Source of the DNA: an uncultured Clostridia bacterium
GTDB taxonomy: Bacteria > Bacillota > Clostridia > TANB77 > CAG-508
Reading direction: 5' to 3'
Length of the DNA stretch: 13,545 nucleotides
NCBI GenBank assembly: GCA_947584125.1
Contig: CANPWI010000025.1
Span: 1-13,545, forward strand
The notes below the pieces were generated by a model. It saw nothing but the letters and a program-made list of their open reading frames with translations. It searched no databases and was not told where the DNA came from. The position numbers were made by a program, and so were the translations under genes. Shown in pieces: positions 1-7,547 of this stretch (positions are counted from its first letter, which is position 1; the number at the start of each line of letters is the position of its first letter).

Positions 1-548
1 TAATTATTATCATAAGTAAATCTTACAGGTAACCTTTTTATAATAAAACTTGGAAGCTTGTCTGCTTTTTGTCCCCATTGTTTTTCTGTATATCCCTTTA
101 CAAGTTTTTCATAAATAGTTTTTCCAACTAAACTAATAGCTTGTTCTTCTAAATTTTTTGGTTCACTAATTTTTGCTTCTTTTCTTTCTTCTTCAATTTT
201 TGCTTTAGCTTCCTTTGGAGTAACAACACCCCATAATTTATTAAAAGTATTCATATTAAATGGCATATTATATAGCTCATCCTTATATATTGCAATAGGC
301 GAATTTGTATATCTATTAAATTCAGCAAATTTATTAATATATTCCCATACCTCTTTATTACTCGTATGAAATATGTGTGCACCATATTTATGTACATTAA
401 TACCTTCAATATTTTCTGTATAAATATTTCCTGCTATATGATTTCTTTTATCAATAACTAAACATTTTTTCCCCTTTTTATTTGCTTCATAAGCAAATAT
501 TGCTCCAAATAATCCAGCACCTACAATTAAATAATTATATTTTTTCAT
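1..548 (-). CDS. glf: UDP-galactopyranose mutase, N-terminal half (cut by window edge)
   Basis: Partial gene; 182 residues are visible of a family usually near 370. Glf is a cytoplasmic FAD enzyme that converts UDP-galactopyranose to UDP-galactofuranose, the donor for galactofuranose residues in surface glycans. Seen here: an N-terminal Rossmann loop GAGLFG (residues 10-15), an acidic-ended second strand VIDKR (31-35), the family-typical YGAHIFHT (55-62), YTEKQWG (153-159) and RLPVRFTYDNN near the left edge. The ATG at 546-548 has a strong site, GAGGAG at 555-560, six bases upstream. The gene begins 28 bp after ugd with no terminator between them, so it is probably co-transcribed with it. No frameshift is seen in the visible part. 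Related FAD/NAD(P) proteins share the first loop, but the combined motifs make the assignment secure. Confidence 0.95.
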   Translation of the reverse strand, partial: MKKYNYLIVGAGLFGAIFAYEANKKGKKCLVIDKRNHIAGNIYTENIEGINVHKYGAHIFHTSNKEVWEYINKFAEFNRYTNSPIAIYKDELYNMPFNMNTFNKLWGVVTPKEAKAKIEEERKEAKISEPKNLEEQAISLVGKTIYEKLVKGYTEKQWGQKADKLPSFIIKRLPVRFTYDNN

Positions 549-576
549 TATTTGCTCCTCATTATTATTAACTATT

Positions 577-1866
577 TTATCTACCTATTGAGTAATATTC
601 CACATCTTTCATTTCATTTAAGCTATATATGTTTCTACCATCATATATAATTGGTGTTTTCATTAATTTTGTATATTCTTCAGGTTTTATATTTTTTATT
701 TCATTCCACTCTGTAAATATAAAACATACATTAGCATTTTTTAATGCTTCCTGTGGAGTTTTAGTATATTCTATTTCATTAGGATATATTTTTTTATAAT
801 TTTCCACACCAATAGGATCATAAGCTTTTATTTTTGCACCTTCCTCTAATAATATTGGTATATTTTCTAAAGATGGTGCTTCTCTTAAATCGTCTGTACC
901 AGGTTTAAATGTTAAACCTAATATTGCAACATTTACATTTTTAAATGATTTGAATTTATTTCTTGCTTTTTTTAATAATATTAACTTTTGATTTTTATTT
1001 ACCTCTATTGCAGCTTTTACTGTTTTTAATTCATATCCACCTTGCTGTGCTAAATAGTGCAATGCTTTGGTATCTTTTGGAAAACAGCTTCCTCCATATC
1101 CACAACCAGCTTTTAAAAATTTGTCTCCTATTCTTGAATCATAACTCATTCCTTTTGCTACATCTTCTACATTTGCTCCAACAGCTTCGCATAAGTTTGC
1201 AATATCATTCATATAACTTACTTTTAATGCTAGAAAATCATTTGATGCATATTTTATCATTTCAGCACTTCTTCTATTAGTTAATACCTTTGGTGCATCA
1301 AAATTCTTATATAAATCTAATAACTTTTCTTCTGCAAATTTACTTTCTGTTCCTATTACAATTCTTGATGCATTTAAAGTATCTCTAACTGCTGTACCTT
1401 GTGCTAAAAATTCTGGATTACTTGCAACCTCTATATTTACATTATGTTTCAGATTTTCTTTAATAAACTTTTCTATTTCGTCATTTGTTCCTATTGGAAC
1501 AGTAGATTTAATTACTATTATACAATCTTTTTCTATAGTTTCTGCAATTTGTTTTGAAACCTCAAAAACATAATCTAAATTTGCAGAACCATCTTTTCTT
1601 TCTGGAGTTCCAACACCTATAAATATAAAATCAGCATCTTTATAAGCCAATTTATAATCTGTAGTATAGTGCAATCTTCCTTCATTATAATTTTTTCTCA
1701 TCATTCCTTCTAAGTCTTGTTCATAAATTGGGCAGATTCCTTCTTCCATTTTCTTTATTTTTTTCTCATCAATATCAACACATATTACATCTTGTCCCTT
1801 TTCTGCAAAACATACTCCTGCAACTAATCCGACATATCCTGTTCCTGCAACTGCTACCTTATACAT
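577..1866 (-). CDS. ugd: UDP-glucose 6-dehydrogenase
   Basis: Predicted cytoplasmic NAD-dependent enzyme oxidising UDP-glucose to UDP-glucuronate, a donor for acidic surface polysaccharides. The 429 residues match the family's usual length. Seen: N-terminal Rossmann motif GTGYVG (8-13), strand end VDID (30-33), GTPERKDG (86-93), KSTVP (120-124), NPEFLAQG (150-157), EMIKYASN (202-209) and the catalytic cysteine C261 within GGSCFPKD (258-265). The C-terminal UDP-binding domain starts around residue 313 (AILGLTFKPGTDD). The ATG at 1864-1866 follows an AAGGAAG site by about six bases. The gap to the upstream GT4 gene is 22 bp. Related UDP-HexNAc 6-dehydrogenases share the fold; the NPEFLxxG and SCFPKDT context and the length favour UDP-glucose. 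Substrate choice is inferred from family resemblance. Confidence 0.94.
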   Translation of the reverse strand: MYKVAVAGTGYVGLVAGVCFAEKGQDVICVDIDEKKIKKMEEGICPIYEQDLEGMMRKNYNEGRLHYTTDYKLAYKDADFIFIGVGTPERKDGSANLDYVFEVSKQIAETIEKDCIIVIKSTVPIGTNDEIEKFIKENLKHNVNIEVASNPEFLAQGTAVRDTLNASRIVIGTESKFAEEKLLDLYKNFDAPKVLTNRRSAEMIKYASNDFLALKVSYMNDIANLCEAVGANVEDVAKGMSYDSRIGDKFLKAGCGYGGSCFPKDTKALHYLAQQGGYELKTVKAAIEVNKNQKLILLKKARNKFKSFKNVNVAILGLTFKPGTDDLREAPSLENIPILLEEGAKIKAYDPIGVENYKKIYPNEIEYTKTPQEALKNANVCFIFTEWNEIKNIKPEEYTKLMKTPIIYDGRNIYSLNEMKDVEYYSIGR

Positions 1867-1888
1867 ATAAATCTTCCTTTACTTTTAA

Positions 1889-3049
1889 CTAATTTTCCAT
1901 TAATTCATCATATACTTTTTTTATTTCTTCAGCATTCTTTTTAGCATTAAAATTATCTTTTGCATAATTAATAGAATTATGTGCAATTTTATTAGAAACT
2001 TCTTTGTTATTTAATGCTTCCTTAATGGAAACAACTAAACTTTCAATATTTCCTTGTTCATATAATAATCCTGTTTTTTTATCAATTACTAATTCTTTCG
2101 TTCCTGCAGTATTTGCACCTATTACTAAACATCCACTTAACATTGACTCGATGGTTACCCTTCCAAATGCTTCATATCTAGAACATACAAATGATATATC
2201 AGCTTCGTTCATATGTTTAGCAACCTCTTTACTTAATCCTATATATTTTATGTAATCATTTAGATTATTTTTTTCTATAATTTCTTGTATCTCTTTAAAA
2301 TATTTTTTTTCTTTATGTCCCATTAAATATAATATAAAATTGTTATATCCATCTTTTATTAATCTAGAAATTGCTAATATTAATTCTTTTTGTCCTTTTC
2401 CTTCTTGTATTGTACCAACTAAAACAAATTTATGTATTGGCTTATTTAATATTTCTTTTCGATTTGGTTTAAAATTATCTAAATCTATTCCATTATATAT
2501 TACTTTCATTTGATTATTTTTAAAAATTTTTGAATATTTTTCATATATTGTATTTGATATACATATTATAATATCTGATTTTTTTATCAGATTATATGCA
2601 TATTTTCTAAATGCAAATTTTTTATTTTGATCCTCTTCCAAAAATTCTCTAATATGCCATATTAATTTTTTATTTTCCTTTTTGGCTGCAATTGCTCCTA
2701 TATAAGAATATAAAGTATTTATATGTACTATATCAATATTTTCTTTTTTAATTATTTTTCTTACATTATAAATTGCTTTAAAATTTAATATACTTTTTAT
2801 AATTATTTTTATATATTTTTTTATGTACTCCCAAATATTACTACTTTTATTATCTACTATCCAGCTATATGATTTTTCAATATAATAATCAATATTTTCT
2901 TTTTTAAAAATTTCCTCTAACTCACCATGTCCTGGAATTATCGCAACAACATCTATATTTTGTTTTTTTAAATATTTTATTAAATAAATCATACTTAATG
3001 ATGCACCTGATATATTACTATCAGTCCCCATTATAAGAATTTTACTCAT
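1889..3049 (-). CDS. Glycosyltransferase family 4 (GT-B fold)
   Basis: Probable cytosolic retaining glycosyltransferase that extends the lipid-linked repeat unit; donor and acceptor are not predictable. Numbered from the start chosen here (386 aa), the N-terminal half opens with ILIMGTDSNISGAS, and the C-terminal GT1-type domain has IYNGID (184-189), VGTIQEGKGQ (211-220) and the EX7E motif at E293 and E301, followed by GANTAGTKELV. No membrane segment is evident. A longer frame starts at the ATG at 3068-3070 and adds seven residues, but that codon lacks a good ribosome site. The ATG at 3047-3049 has AGAGGT nine bases upstream and gives the usual N-terminus (MSKILIMG). With this start the gene begins 13 bp after the polymerase stop; the longer form would overlap it by 8 bp. 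The stop is TAG. Confidence 0.9.
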   Translation of the reverse strand: MSKILIMGTDSNISGASLSMIYLIKYLKKQNIDVVAIIPGHGELEEIFKKENIDYYIEKSYSWIVDNKSSNIWEYIKKYIKIIIKSILNFKAIYNVRKIIKKENIDIVHINTLYSYIGAIAAKKENKKLIWHIREFLEEDQNKKFAFRKYAYNLIKKSDIIICISNTIYEKYSKIFKNNQMKVIYNGIDLDNFKPNRKEILNKPIHKFVLVGTIQEGKGQKELILAISRLIKDGYNNFILYLMGHKEKKYFKEIQEIIEKNNLNDYIKYIGLSKEVAKHMNEADISFVCSRYEAFGRVTIESMLSGCLVIGANTAGTKELVIDKKTGLLYEQGNIESLVVSIKEALNNKEVSNKIAHNSINYAKDNFNAKKNAEEIKKVYDELMEN

Positions 3050-3058
3050 ATTACTAAT

Positions 3059-3064
3059 ACCTCT
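3059..3064 (-). promoter_or_regulatory. Ribosome binding site selecting the GT4 start
   Basis: AGAGGT on the minus strand lies nine bases before the ATG at 3047-3049. It lies inside the longer alternative frame that starts at 3070, so it argues for the shorter protein. It overlaps the TAG stop of the upstream polymerase gene (3063-3065), consistent with translational coupling. Confidence 0.6.
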
Positions 3065-3863
3065 ATTCATTATTCTTTATCATTATCTTTTTTATCATAT
3101 TTTTAAAATTATCTATGATTGGTATTGATTCTATATTATTTACATAATTTTTTTTAATTTTTAATTCATTATTTTTTTCTAACCATACATTAAATAACCT
3201 TTCTGCAAGAAAACCGTAAACTCTTTTATTATAGTCAGAATATTGGCTTATATCTATATTCTTTTCTAATTCAAATAAGATGCTAAACAACCACTCAGCA
3301 TATTCATTAAGTTTTTCTTTTTTCATTATAAACATATTGTATGGATAAAAGTATTTTCTCTTAGAAACTATATCAAATGCTTCTAAATACTCTGGTGTAT
3401 TTTGTTCAATTATTTTTTTACACATAATATAATCCTCAATATTATGTTCTGATTTGTATTGTTCTTCAATGTTATATTTGTATATAAAATTTTCTTTTGG
3501 GATTATAATATCGTATTCTTGCATTATCTTTTCTATTTCTTCTTCATTTAAAATATTATTTATATTTTTACTATAAGCATTGCTGAAGAAATATCTTCTA
3601 TAATGCACTAAACCTATTATATTAGATGCACTATTTTTCCACATCCAATATAATGCTGTTAATTCACAATAATTTGGATTTTTTATAGATATATTATCTC
3701 CTGTATTATCCCTTAAATATCCTAAATTTTCATTTTGTTTTGTTCCTACTTGAATTATTTCATATCCATCTAATGCTGGTACTTTAATCTTTTTATGCGT
3801 AACTATATATATTTTTATATTACTTTTATTTATTTTTTTTTCTACTTCTTGTTTTTTTAACAT
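3063..3863 (-). other. Possible separately translated DUF4422 protein (internal in-frame start)
   Basis: Codon 413 of the polymerase fusion is an ATG (3861-3863) preceded by GGAG at 3868-3871 with a four-base spacer. It falls at the junction, just after the last membrane helix and before the first DUF4422 strand. Initiation here would give a 266-residue soluble protein, about the size of ordinary stand-alone DUF4422 proteins. Seen: the site and its position. Inferred: that it is used. Confidence 0.4.
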
Positions 3864-5099
3864 TTTACTCCATCCATATGCCACAAAATTTAATATCATA
3901 ATAGTATAAGTAAATATTATTGTAGAAAAGATAACCAATAAAGTTAATAAAAATATCAATGAGTTATAGTCTTTATTTTTAATATATTTTATAGTAAGAA
4001 TAATAAATGGAATAAAATATACTAACAAATTCCATATACCACCTTCTGCCAATAAATTTAATAAAGAATTACTTTGTCCTCCTACTATATTTCTATCTAT
4101 TAATGTATATTGATCTACATATTCATAATTATGGTACCCATTTCCCATAATTTTATGATCATTCCATGCTTTAAAACCTGCTAAATAATCATCCATTCTA
4201 ATTTTAAATGATGGAGATTTTAATTTATCTTTTATTGCAATTACACCTACAATAATTGCTATTAAAATTAATAAAATTGATATTATATATATAATTTTGT
4301 TACATTTTCTATTTTTAATTTTTATATATATATATTGTGCTATTTTTATAATTCCTAGTATAGCTCCAACAACAATTCCAGTAGTAGAAATTGTAGATAA
4401 TATTGTTAAATAATAAATAATTATATTTACTATTTTTTTATCCTTTTTTATAAATAGTTCATATGATAAAGAAATTAATAATACTATAGAAAACATTGGT
4501 GCTTCACAAAATATTGCACAATTTCTCGTTGTGTATTTATTAAATAAAATAGTAGCTTGTGCTTCAAAATAAACCATAAAATATGACTTTATTTGTCTTA
4601 GTTTTCCAAAATTTATTTCGACTAAATTTGTATATTTTATTAGTTGAAATATACTACCTAATATAAAGAAAAATAATGAAATTATACTAATAAATAATAC
4701 TATTTTAGAAATTTTGTCTAAAATTATTTTAAATTTATTTTCTTCACATAAAACATAATATAAAATTAATAGCAATATTGTAAAAATCATTTTAGCAACA
4801 TACACTATTATATCGTTATTAACATTTCTTTTATTCAAATGATATATTACATAAAATGTTTGATATAAAATATATATCAAAGAAAATATAATACATTTTT
4901 TTATATTTTTATTATTGTGTACATTTTTAAAAATTAGTATTAATACTCTAATAAATAGTATTATTAAAAAGCATTCACTTATATATAAATTAACATTATT
5001 TATATTATCATATACAGAACCACAAGAAAGTATAAGTAAGAAAGCCATAAGATAATCCATCATATTATTAATAATATTATATATTTTATTTTTTTTCAC
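3063..5099 (-). CDS. Wzy-type polysaccharide polymerase fused to a DUF4422 glycosyltransferase domain
   Basis: A 678-residue two-part protein. Residues 1 to about 412 carry roughly 11-12 hydrophobic helices and look like an O-antigen polymerase/ligase. RNCAIFCEAPMF resembles the conserved R-x-x-x-x-F-x-E-P segment before a membrane helix, and a large loop before the last helices holds MGNGYHN and GGQSNSLLNLLAEGG, matching the usual G-x-G...N-x-x-L...EGG loop. Residues from about 428 onward match DUF4422, a family found in capsule clusters and thought to be glycosyltransferases: DNTGDNIS (464-471), NYCELTALYW (476-485), HYRRYF (499-504), YNMFIM and GFLAERLFNVW near the end. The basic linker KMLKKQEVEKKINK suggests this domain faces the cytosol. 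Translation starts at GTG (5097-5099) with AGAGGT five bases upstream and overlaps the preceding GT2 by 14 bp. The fusion is unusual; an internal start is described separately. Repeat-unit polymerisation is inferred. Confidence 0.85.
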   Translation of the reverse strand: MKKNKIYNIINNMMDYLMAFLLILSCGSVYDNINNVNLYISECFLIILFIRVLILIFKNVHNNKNIKKCIIFSLIYILYQTFYVIYHLNKRNVNNDIIVYVAKMIFTILLLILYYVLCEENKFKIILDKISKIVLFISIISLFFFILGSIFQLIKYTNLVEINFGKLRQIKSYFMVYFEAQATILFNKYTTRNCAIFCEAPMFSIVLLISLSYELFIKKDKKIVNIIIYYLTILSTISTTGIVVGAILGIIKIAQYIYIKIKNRKCNKIIYIISILLILIAIIVGVIAIKDKLKSPSFKIRMDDYLAGFKAWNDHKIMGNGYHNYEYVDQYTLIDRNIVGGQSNSLLNLLAEGGIWNLLVYFIPFIILTIKYIKNKDYNSLIFLLTLLVIFSTIIFTYTIMILNFVAYGWSKMLKKQEVEKKINKSNIKIYIVTHKKIKVPALDGYEIIQVGTKQNENLGYLRDNTGDNISIKNPNYCELTALYWMWKNSASNIIGLVHYRRYFFSNAYSKNINNILNEEEIEKIMQEYDIIIPKENFIYKYNIEEQYKSEHNIEDYIMCKKIIEQNTPEYLEAFDIVSKRKYFYPYNMFIMKKEKLNEYAEWLFSILFELEKNIDISQYSDYNKRVYGFLAERLFNVWLEKNNELKIKKNYVNNIESIPIIDNFKNMIKKIMIKNNE

Positions 5100-5814
5100 T
5101 TTTAACCTCTTTCTTTATCAATTCAACAATTAAAATAAATCTATTCTTTATCATTTTAAATAATCCATAATGTTTCATTTGAGATACATTATCCTCGTGT
5201 CTTCTATAATTTATAAGTTTATCTTTTAGGAAATAACTTTTTCCTTTTATTTCACCTATTATTCCTATCCATTGGTCGTGCATTTCAATATTGTTAGGTA
5301 TTGGCAATATGTATTTTTTTATATTTGAGTCAAATGCCATACAGCAACCAATATATGTATTTTTCCAAATATTTTTTATAATTCCTTTTCCTGATTTTCT
5401 ATATTCAAAAAAAGAATTTATTATTTTTTCTTTATTTTCATTTATTACATTTGCATCATGAGTAATTACTGTGTATCCATCTTTAAATTTTTTTAATATT
5501 TTATTCATTTTATCCTCCATCCATATATCGTCTTGGTCAGATAAAAATATATATTTTCCTTTTGTATTTTCTATTGCATTTGCAAAGTTCTGTTTAACCC
5601 CTTTTTTAGGGCCTTCTATTAATTTTATTCTCTCATCTTGACTTTGATATTTTTTTATTATTTGTATTGTGTTATCTGTTGAACCATCATCTGAAATAAT
5701 TAGCTCATCATTTTCGGTCATATTATTTAAAATACTTTCTATCTGTTCTTTTATATATTTTTCTCCATTATATGTTGCCATTGCAACAGAACATCTAATA
5801 TTATATTTATCCAA
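5086..5814 (-). CDS. Glycosyltransferase family 2, rhamnosyltransferase-like
   Basis: Probable cytosolic inverting GT-A enzyme adding one sugar to the lipid-linked repeat. The 242 residues carry CSVAMATYNGEKYIKEQIESI (N-terminal GT2 strand and helix), SDDGSTDNT (41-49), SDQDDIW (92-98, the metal/nucleotide site typical of the RgpB/RfbG-like GT2 subgroup), HDQW (179-182) and YRRHEDNVS (203-211). A final hydrophobic stretch (FILIVELI) may contact the membrane. The start is TTG at 5812-5814: AAGGAG at 5823-5828 lies eight bases upstream, and the next in-frame ATG would remove the first strand. The gene follows the previous GT2 by 12 bp and overlaps the polymerase by 14 bp. The sugar transferred is unknown; 'rhamnosyltransferase' reflects subgroup resemblance only, and no dTDP-rhamnose genes are in the window. 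Confidence 0.88.
   Translation of the reverse strand: MDKYNIRCSVAMATYNGEKYIKEQIESILNNMTENDELIISDDGSTDNTIQIIKKYQSQDERIKLIEGPKKGVKQNFANAIENTKGKYIFLSDQDDIWMEDKMNKILKKFKDGYTVITHDANVINENKEKIINSFFEYRKSGKGIIKNIWKNTYIGCCMAFDSNIKKYILPIPNNIEMHDQWIGIIGEIKGKSYFLKDKLINYRRHEDNVSQMKHYGLFKMIKNRFILIVELIKKEVKSEKK
5105..5110 (-). promoter_or_regulatory. Ribosome binding site for the GTG start of the polymerase fusion
   Basis: AGAGGT lies five bases before the GTG at 5097-5099, inside the end of the upstream GT2 gene. No ATG nearby has a comparable site, so it decides the start. Its position implies translational coupling of the two genes. Confidence 0.65.
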
Positions 5815-5822
5815 ATCTATTA

Positions 5823-5828
5823 CTCCTT
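5823..5828 (-). promoter_or_regulatory. Ribosome binding site for the TTG start at 5814
   Basis: AAGGAG shares two bases with the TAA stop of the upstream GT2 gene (5827-5829) and precedes the TTG codon by eight bases. It is the main reason for accepting a TTG start. Confidence 0.65.
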
Positions 5829-6675
5829 AACCAAATATCTTTCCCATTTTCATTCCTATAAATCTAACTGCCATATCTGGTAAAAATCTAATTAGTGCTT
5901 TTATATTTTTATCTTGCAATGCTCTTTTTAGTATATATATTGCTAGACCTCCACCTGCTTTGTTTACTTTATATTTATTTAAATAACTATTTTGTTTAAA
6001 AAATATACCTGTATCATAATATCTTTTATATAATTGCTTTAATGTAAATTTATGTGAATGTATTACTTTTGAATCTGCACAATATTTAATTTTGTAACCA
6101 TTCATAATCAATTTATATGCTATATACATATCTTCACTTATTTTTAAATTCTTTCCATCATATCCATTTAATTTTACAAATGTATCTTTTAATATTGCTG
6201 AAGATGCATCTGAAAAGAAAAATGCTTTTAGTCCTTTTTCTTCTATATCATCTTTTGAGTTAATGTAAGATTTATCTGGATAATTTTTTTCTCTTGTATA
6301 TTTTTCTATTGTATTATTATTACATAATTGTCTACTAAAAGTAGCTGTACAATTACCTGCTTCTATATCTTTTGTTAGGTAATATAACCATTTTTTATCT
6401 TCAATAATAACATCTTGTGTAATAAATACAATAATATCAGCCTTACATTGAAAAGCTATTTTTTCTCTTGTAAGGCTATGTGAAAATTCTTCTTTTTTTA
6501 TTTTCGTATAATTTATGTCTAAATCTTTTAGCTTTTTTTCTGAATTATCCTTGCTTTCAGTTAAAATATATTTTATTTCATTAATATTTACATCTTCTTG
6601 CATTAATAATGATTTATTTAGTTTTTCTATTTCATTTTCAGCATTATATAACGGGCATATAATATCTATTGTCAT
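5827..6675 (-). CDS. Glycosyltransferase family 2, RfbF/rhamnosyltransferase-type
   Basis: Probable second step of repeat-unit assembly on the inner membrane face. The 282-residue protein begins with the GT2 strand IDIICPLYNAENEI. It has the subgroup signature EEFSHSLTRE (62-71), corresponding to the F-x-H-G-x-T-R-N type of rhamnosyltransferase-like GT2s, VFITQDV (83-89) at the DXD position, FFFSDASSAI (152-161) and the acidic pair E181-D182 before a predicted helix. The C-terminal 40 residues are basic and amphipathic, which suits peripheral membrane attachment. The ATG at 6673-6675 comes two bases after the upstream gene's stop. Its ribosome site AAGGAG (6686-6691) is formed by that gene's last codons, with a longish ten-base spacer, so the two are probably translationally coupled. 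Donor sugar is unknown. Confidence 0.88.
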   Translation of the reverse strand: MTIDIICPLYNAENEIEKLNKSLLMQEDVNINEIKYILTESKDNSEKKLKDLDINYTKIKKEEFSHSLTREKIAFQCKADIIVFITQDVIIEDKKWLYYLTKDIEAGNCTATFSRQLCNNNTIEKYTREKNYPDKSYINSKDDIEEKGLKAFFFSDASSAILKDTFVKLNGYDGKNLKISEDMYIAYKLIMNGYKIKYCADSKVIHSHKFTLKQLYKRYYDTGIFFKQNSYLNKYKVNKAGGGLAIYILKRALQDKNIKALIRFLPDMAVRFIGMKMGKIFG

Positions 6676-6677
6676 TT

Positions 6678-7391
6678 TTAAACTGCTCCTTCTTTTTTTA
6701 TAATTTTAGAAAATGTTTTAAAAAAATATTTTATATCATTTTTTAACGAATTATTTTTATAATATTCTAAATCTATTTCTAGTCTATCTTTAAATTTCAA
6801 ATTATTTCTCCCTGCAGTTTGCCAAGGTCCTGTAAGACCTGGTTTTAAGGTAATTATATAATAATAGTAGTCTCCCATATCTGTTTTTTCTCTAGGTAAA
6901 TATGGTCTTGGACCCACTAAAGTCATTTCTCCTTTTAGTATATTAATGAATTGTGGAAATTCATCTAAACTAGTTTTTCTTAAAAACTTTCCTACTTTAG
7001 TTATTCTAGGGTCATTTTTTAATTTTTTATATAATCTATATTCTTTTTTTAGTTCTTCATCTTTACTTAAACAATCTTTTAAAACTTTATCAGCATTTTC
7101 TACCATTGTTCTAAATTTATACATTTTAAATAATTTTCCATCTTTACCTATACGTTTTTGAACATAAAAAATACTTCCTTTTTCATTATTTATTAAGTTC
7201 AAAATAAAAACAATAAGAGTTATAGGAACTAAACAAACAACACCTATTATTGCAACTATTATATCTATTGTTCTTTTAATAAATTTATATATATTACTAC
7301 TTTGATTATATTTTATTATATTTTTTTCTGATTCATTTATTTCTTCATCTATTTCATCCATTTCAATATAAGCTAAATTATTGTTAGACAT
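6678..7391 (-). CDS. Polyprenyl-phosphate sugar-1-phosphate transferase (initiating enzyme)
   Basis: Membrane enzyme that moves a sugar-1-phosphate from a UDP-sugar to undecaprenyl phosphate, beginning the lipid-linked repeat. The 237 residues are the short single-domain form: an acidic, probably disordered start (1-30), basic FIKRTID, one hydrophobic (re-entrant) helix at about 42-65, then the catalytic domain. The domain shows QKRIGKDGKLFKMYKFRTM, DPRITKVGKFLRKTSLDEFPQ with the Asp-Glu dyad D143-E144, GEMTLVGPRP (154-163) and KPGLTGPWQTAGR. The N-terminal multi-helix domain of WbaP/WcaJ proteins is absent. The ATG at 7389-7391 has GGGGGTG nine bases upstream. It is the first gene after the promoter at 7465-7493, as expected for the initiating enzyme of unit B. 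The sugar (glucose, galactose or an N-acetylated one) cannot be told from sequence. Confidence 0.93.
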   Translation of the reverse strand: MSNNNLAYIEMDEIDEEINESEKNIIKYNQSSNIYKFIKRTIDIIVAIIGVVCLVPITLIVFILNLINNEKGSIFYVQKRIGKDGKLFKMYKFRTMVENADKVLKDCLSKDEELKKEYRLYKKLKNDPRITKVGKFLRKTSLDEFPQFINILKGEMTLVGPRPYLPREKTDMGDYYYYIITLKPGLTGPWQTAGRNNLKFKDRLEIDLEYYKNNSLKNDIKYFFKTFSKIIKKEGAV

Positions 7392-7400
7392 TTATCATTG

Positions 7401-7407
7401 CACCCCC
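7401..7407 (-). promoter_or_regulatory. Ribosome binding site of the initiating transferase, with overlapping mini-ORF
   Basis: GGGGGTG can pair with the 16S tail over its whole length if one G-U pair is allowed, and lies nine bases from the ATG at 7389-7391. A second ATG (7396-7398), only two bases from the site, opens a four-codon frame ending at TAA (7384-7386) that overlaps the true start. Two bases is normally too close for efficient initiation. Confidence 0.5.
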
Positions 7408-7464
7408 ATATTGGTTCTATCAGCTATATTTATAACATTTTGTAATTTTACATATTTCTATTTA

Positions 7465-7493
7465 ATTATACATTTTTCTTATATAAAATTCAA
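7465..7493 (-). promoter_or_regulatory. Sigma-70/SigA-type promoter of unit B (P2)
   Basis: On the minus strand TTGAAT (7488-7493) and a perfect TATAAT (7465-7470) are separated by exactly 17 bases. Transcription would begin near 7458, giving a leader of about 65-70 bases before the initiating transferase. The site lies just downstream of the terminator-like hairpin, as expected for a new transcription unit. Prediction from consensus only. Confidence 0.7.
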
Positions 7494-7502
7494 GTAATTA
7501 AG

Positions 7503-7531
7503 TAAAAAATAAGAGAGTTTTCTCATTTATT
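7503..7531 (-). terminator. Intrinsic terminator between the two transcription units
   Basis: Read on the minus strand, AATAA (7527-7531) pairs with TTATT (7508-7512), and GAGA (7521-7524) pairs with TCTC (7513-7516). There is a two-base bulge (7525-7526) and a four-base loop. The 3' arm runs directly into a T tract (complement of 7504-7509). The stem is AT-rich and modest, but the hairpin plus T-run layout is clear and sits 99 bp after the GT2 stop at 7630. It probably ends unit A. It could equally act as a leaky attenuator for transcripts entering from upstream. Confidence 0.55.
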
Positions 7532-7547
7532 CTTTTATTAATTTTTA

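Noticed and set aside
963..1280. 105-codon plus-strand frame rich in Leu/His
   Set aside because: Antisense shadow of ugd, whose motifs are unmistakable on the other strand.
2004..2255. 83-codon plus-strand frame inside the GT4 region
   Set aside because: Antisense to the EX7E domain of the GT4 gene; no ribosome site or family motif.
7384..7398. Four-codon upstream ORF overlapping the initiating transferase start
   Set aside because: Its ATG is only two bases from the ribosome site and the peptide is trivial; kept only as a note on the ribosome site.
7392..7464. Possible riboswitch or structured leader before the initiating transferase
   Set aside because: The leader is only about 65-70 bases and AT-rich, with no stable stem or known aptamer core visible.
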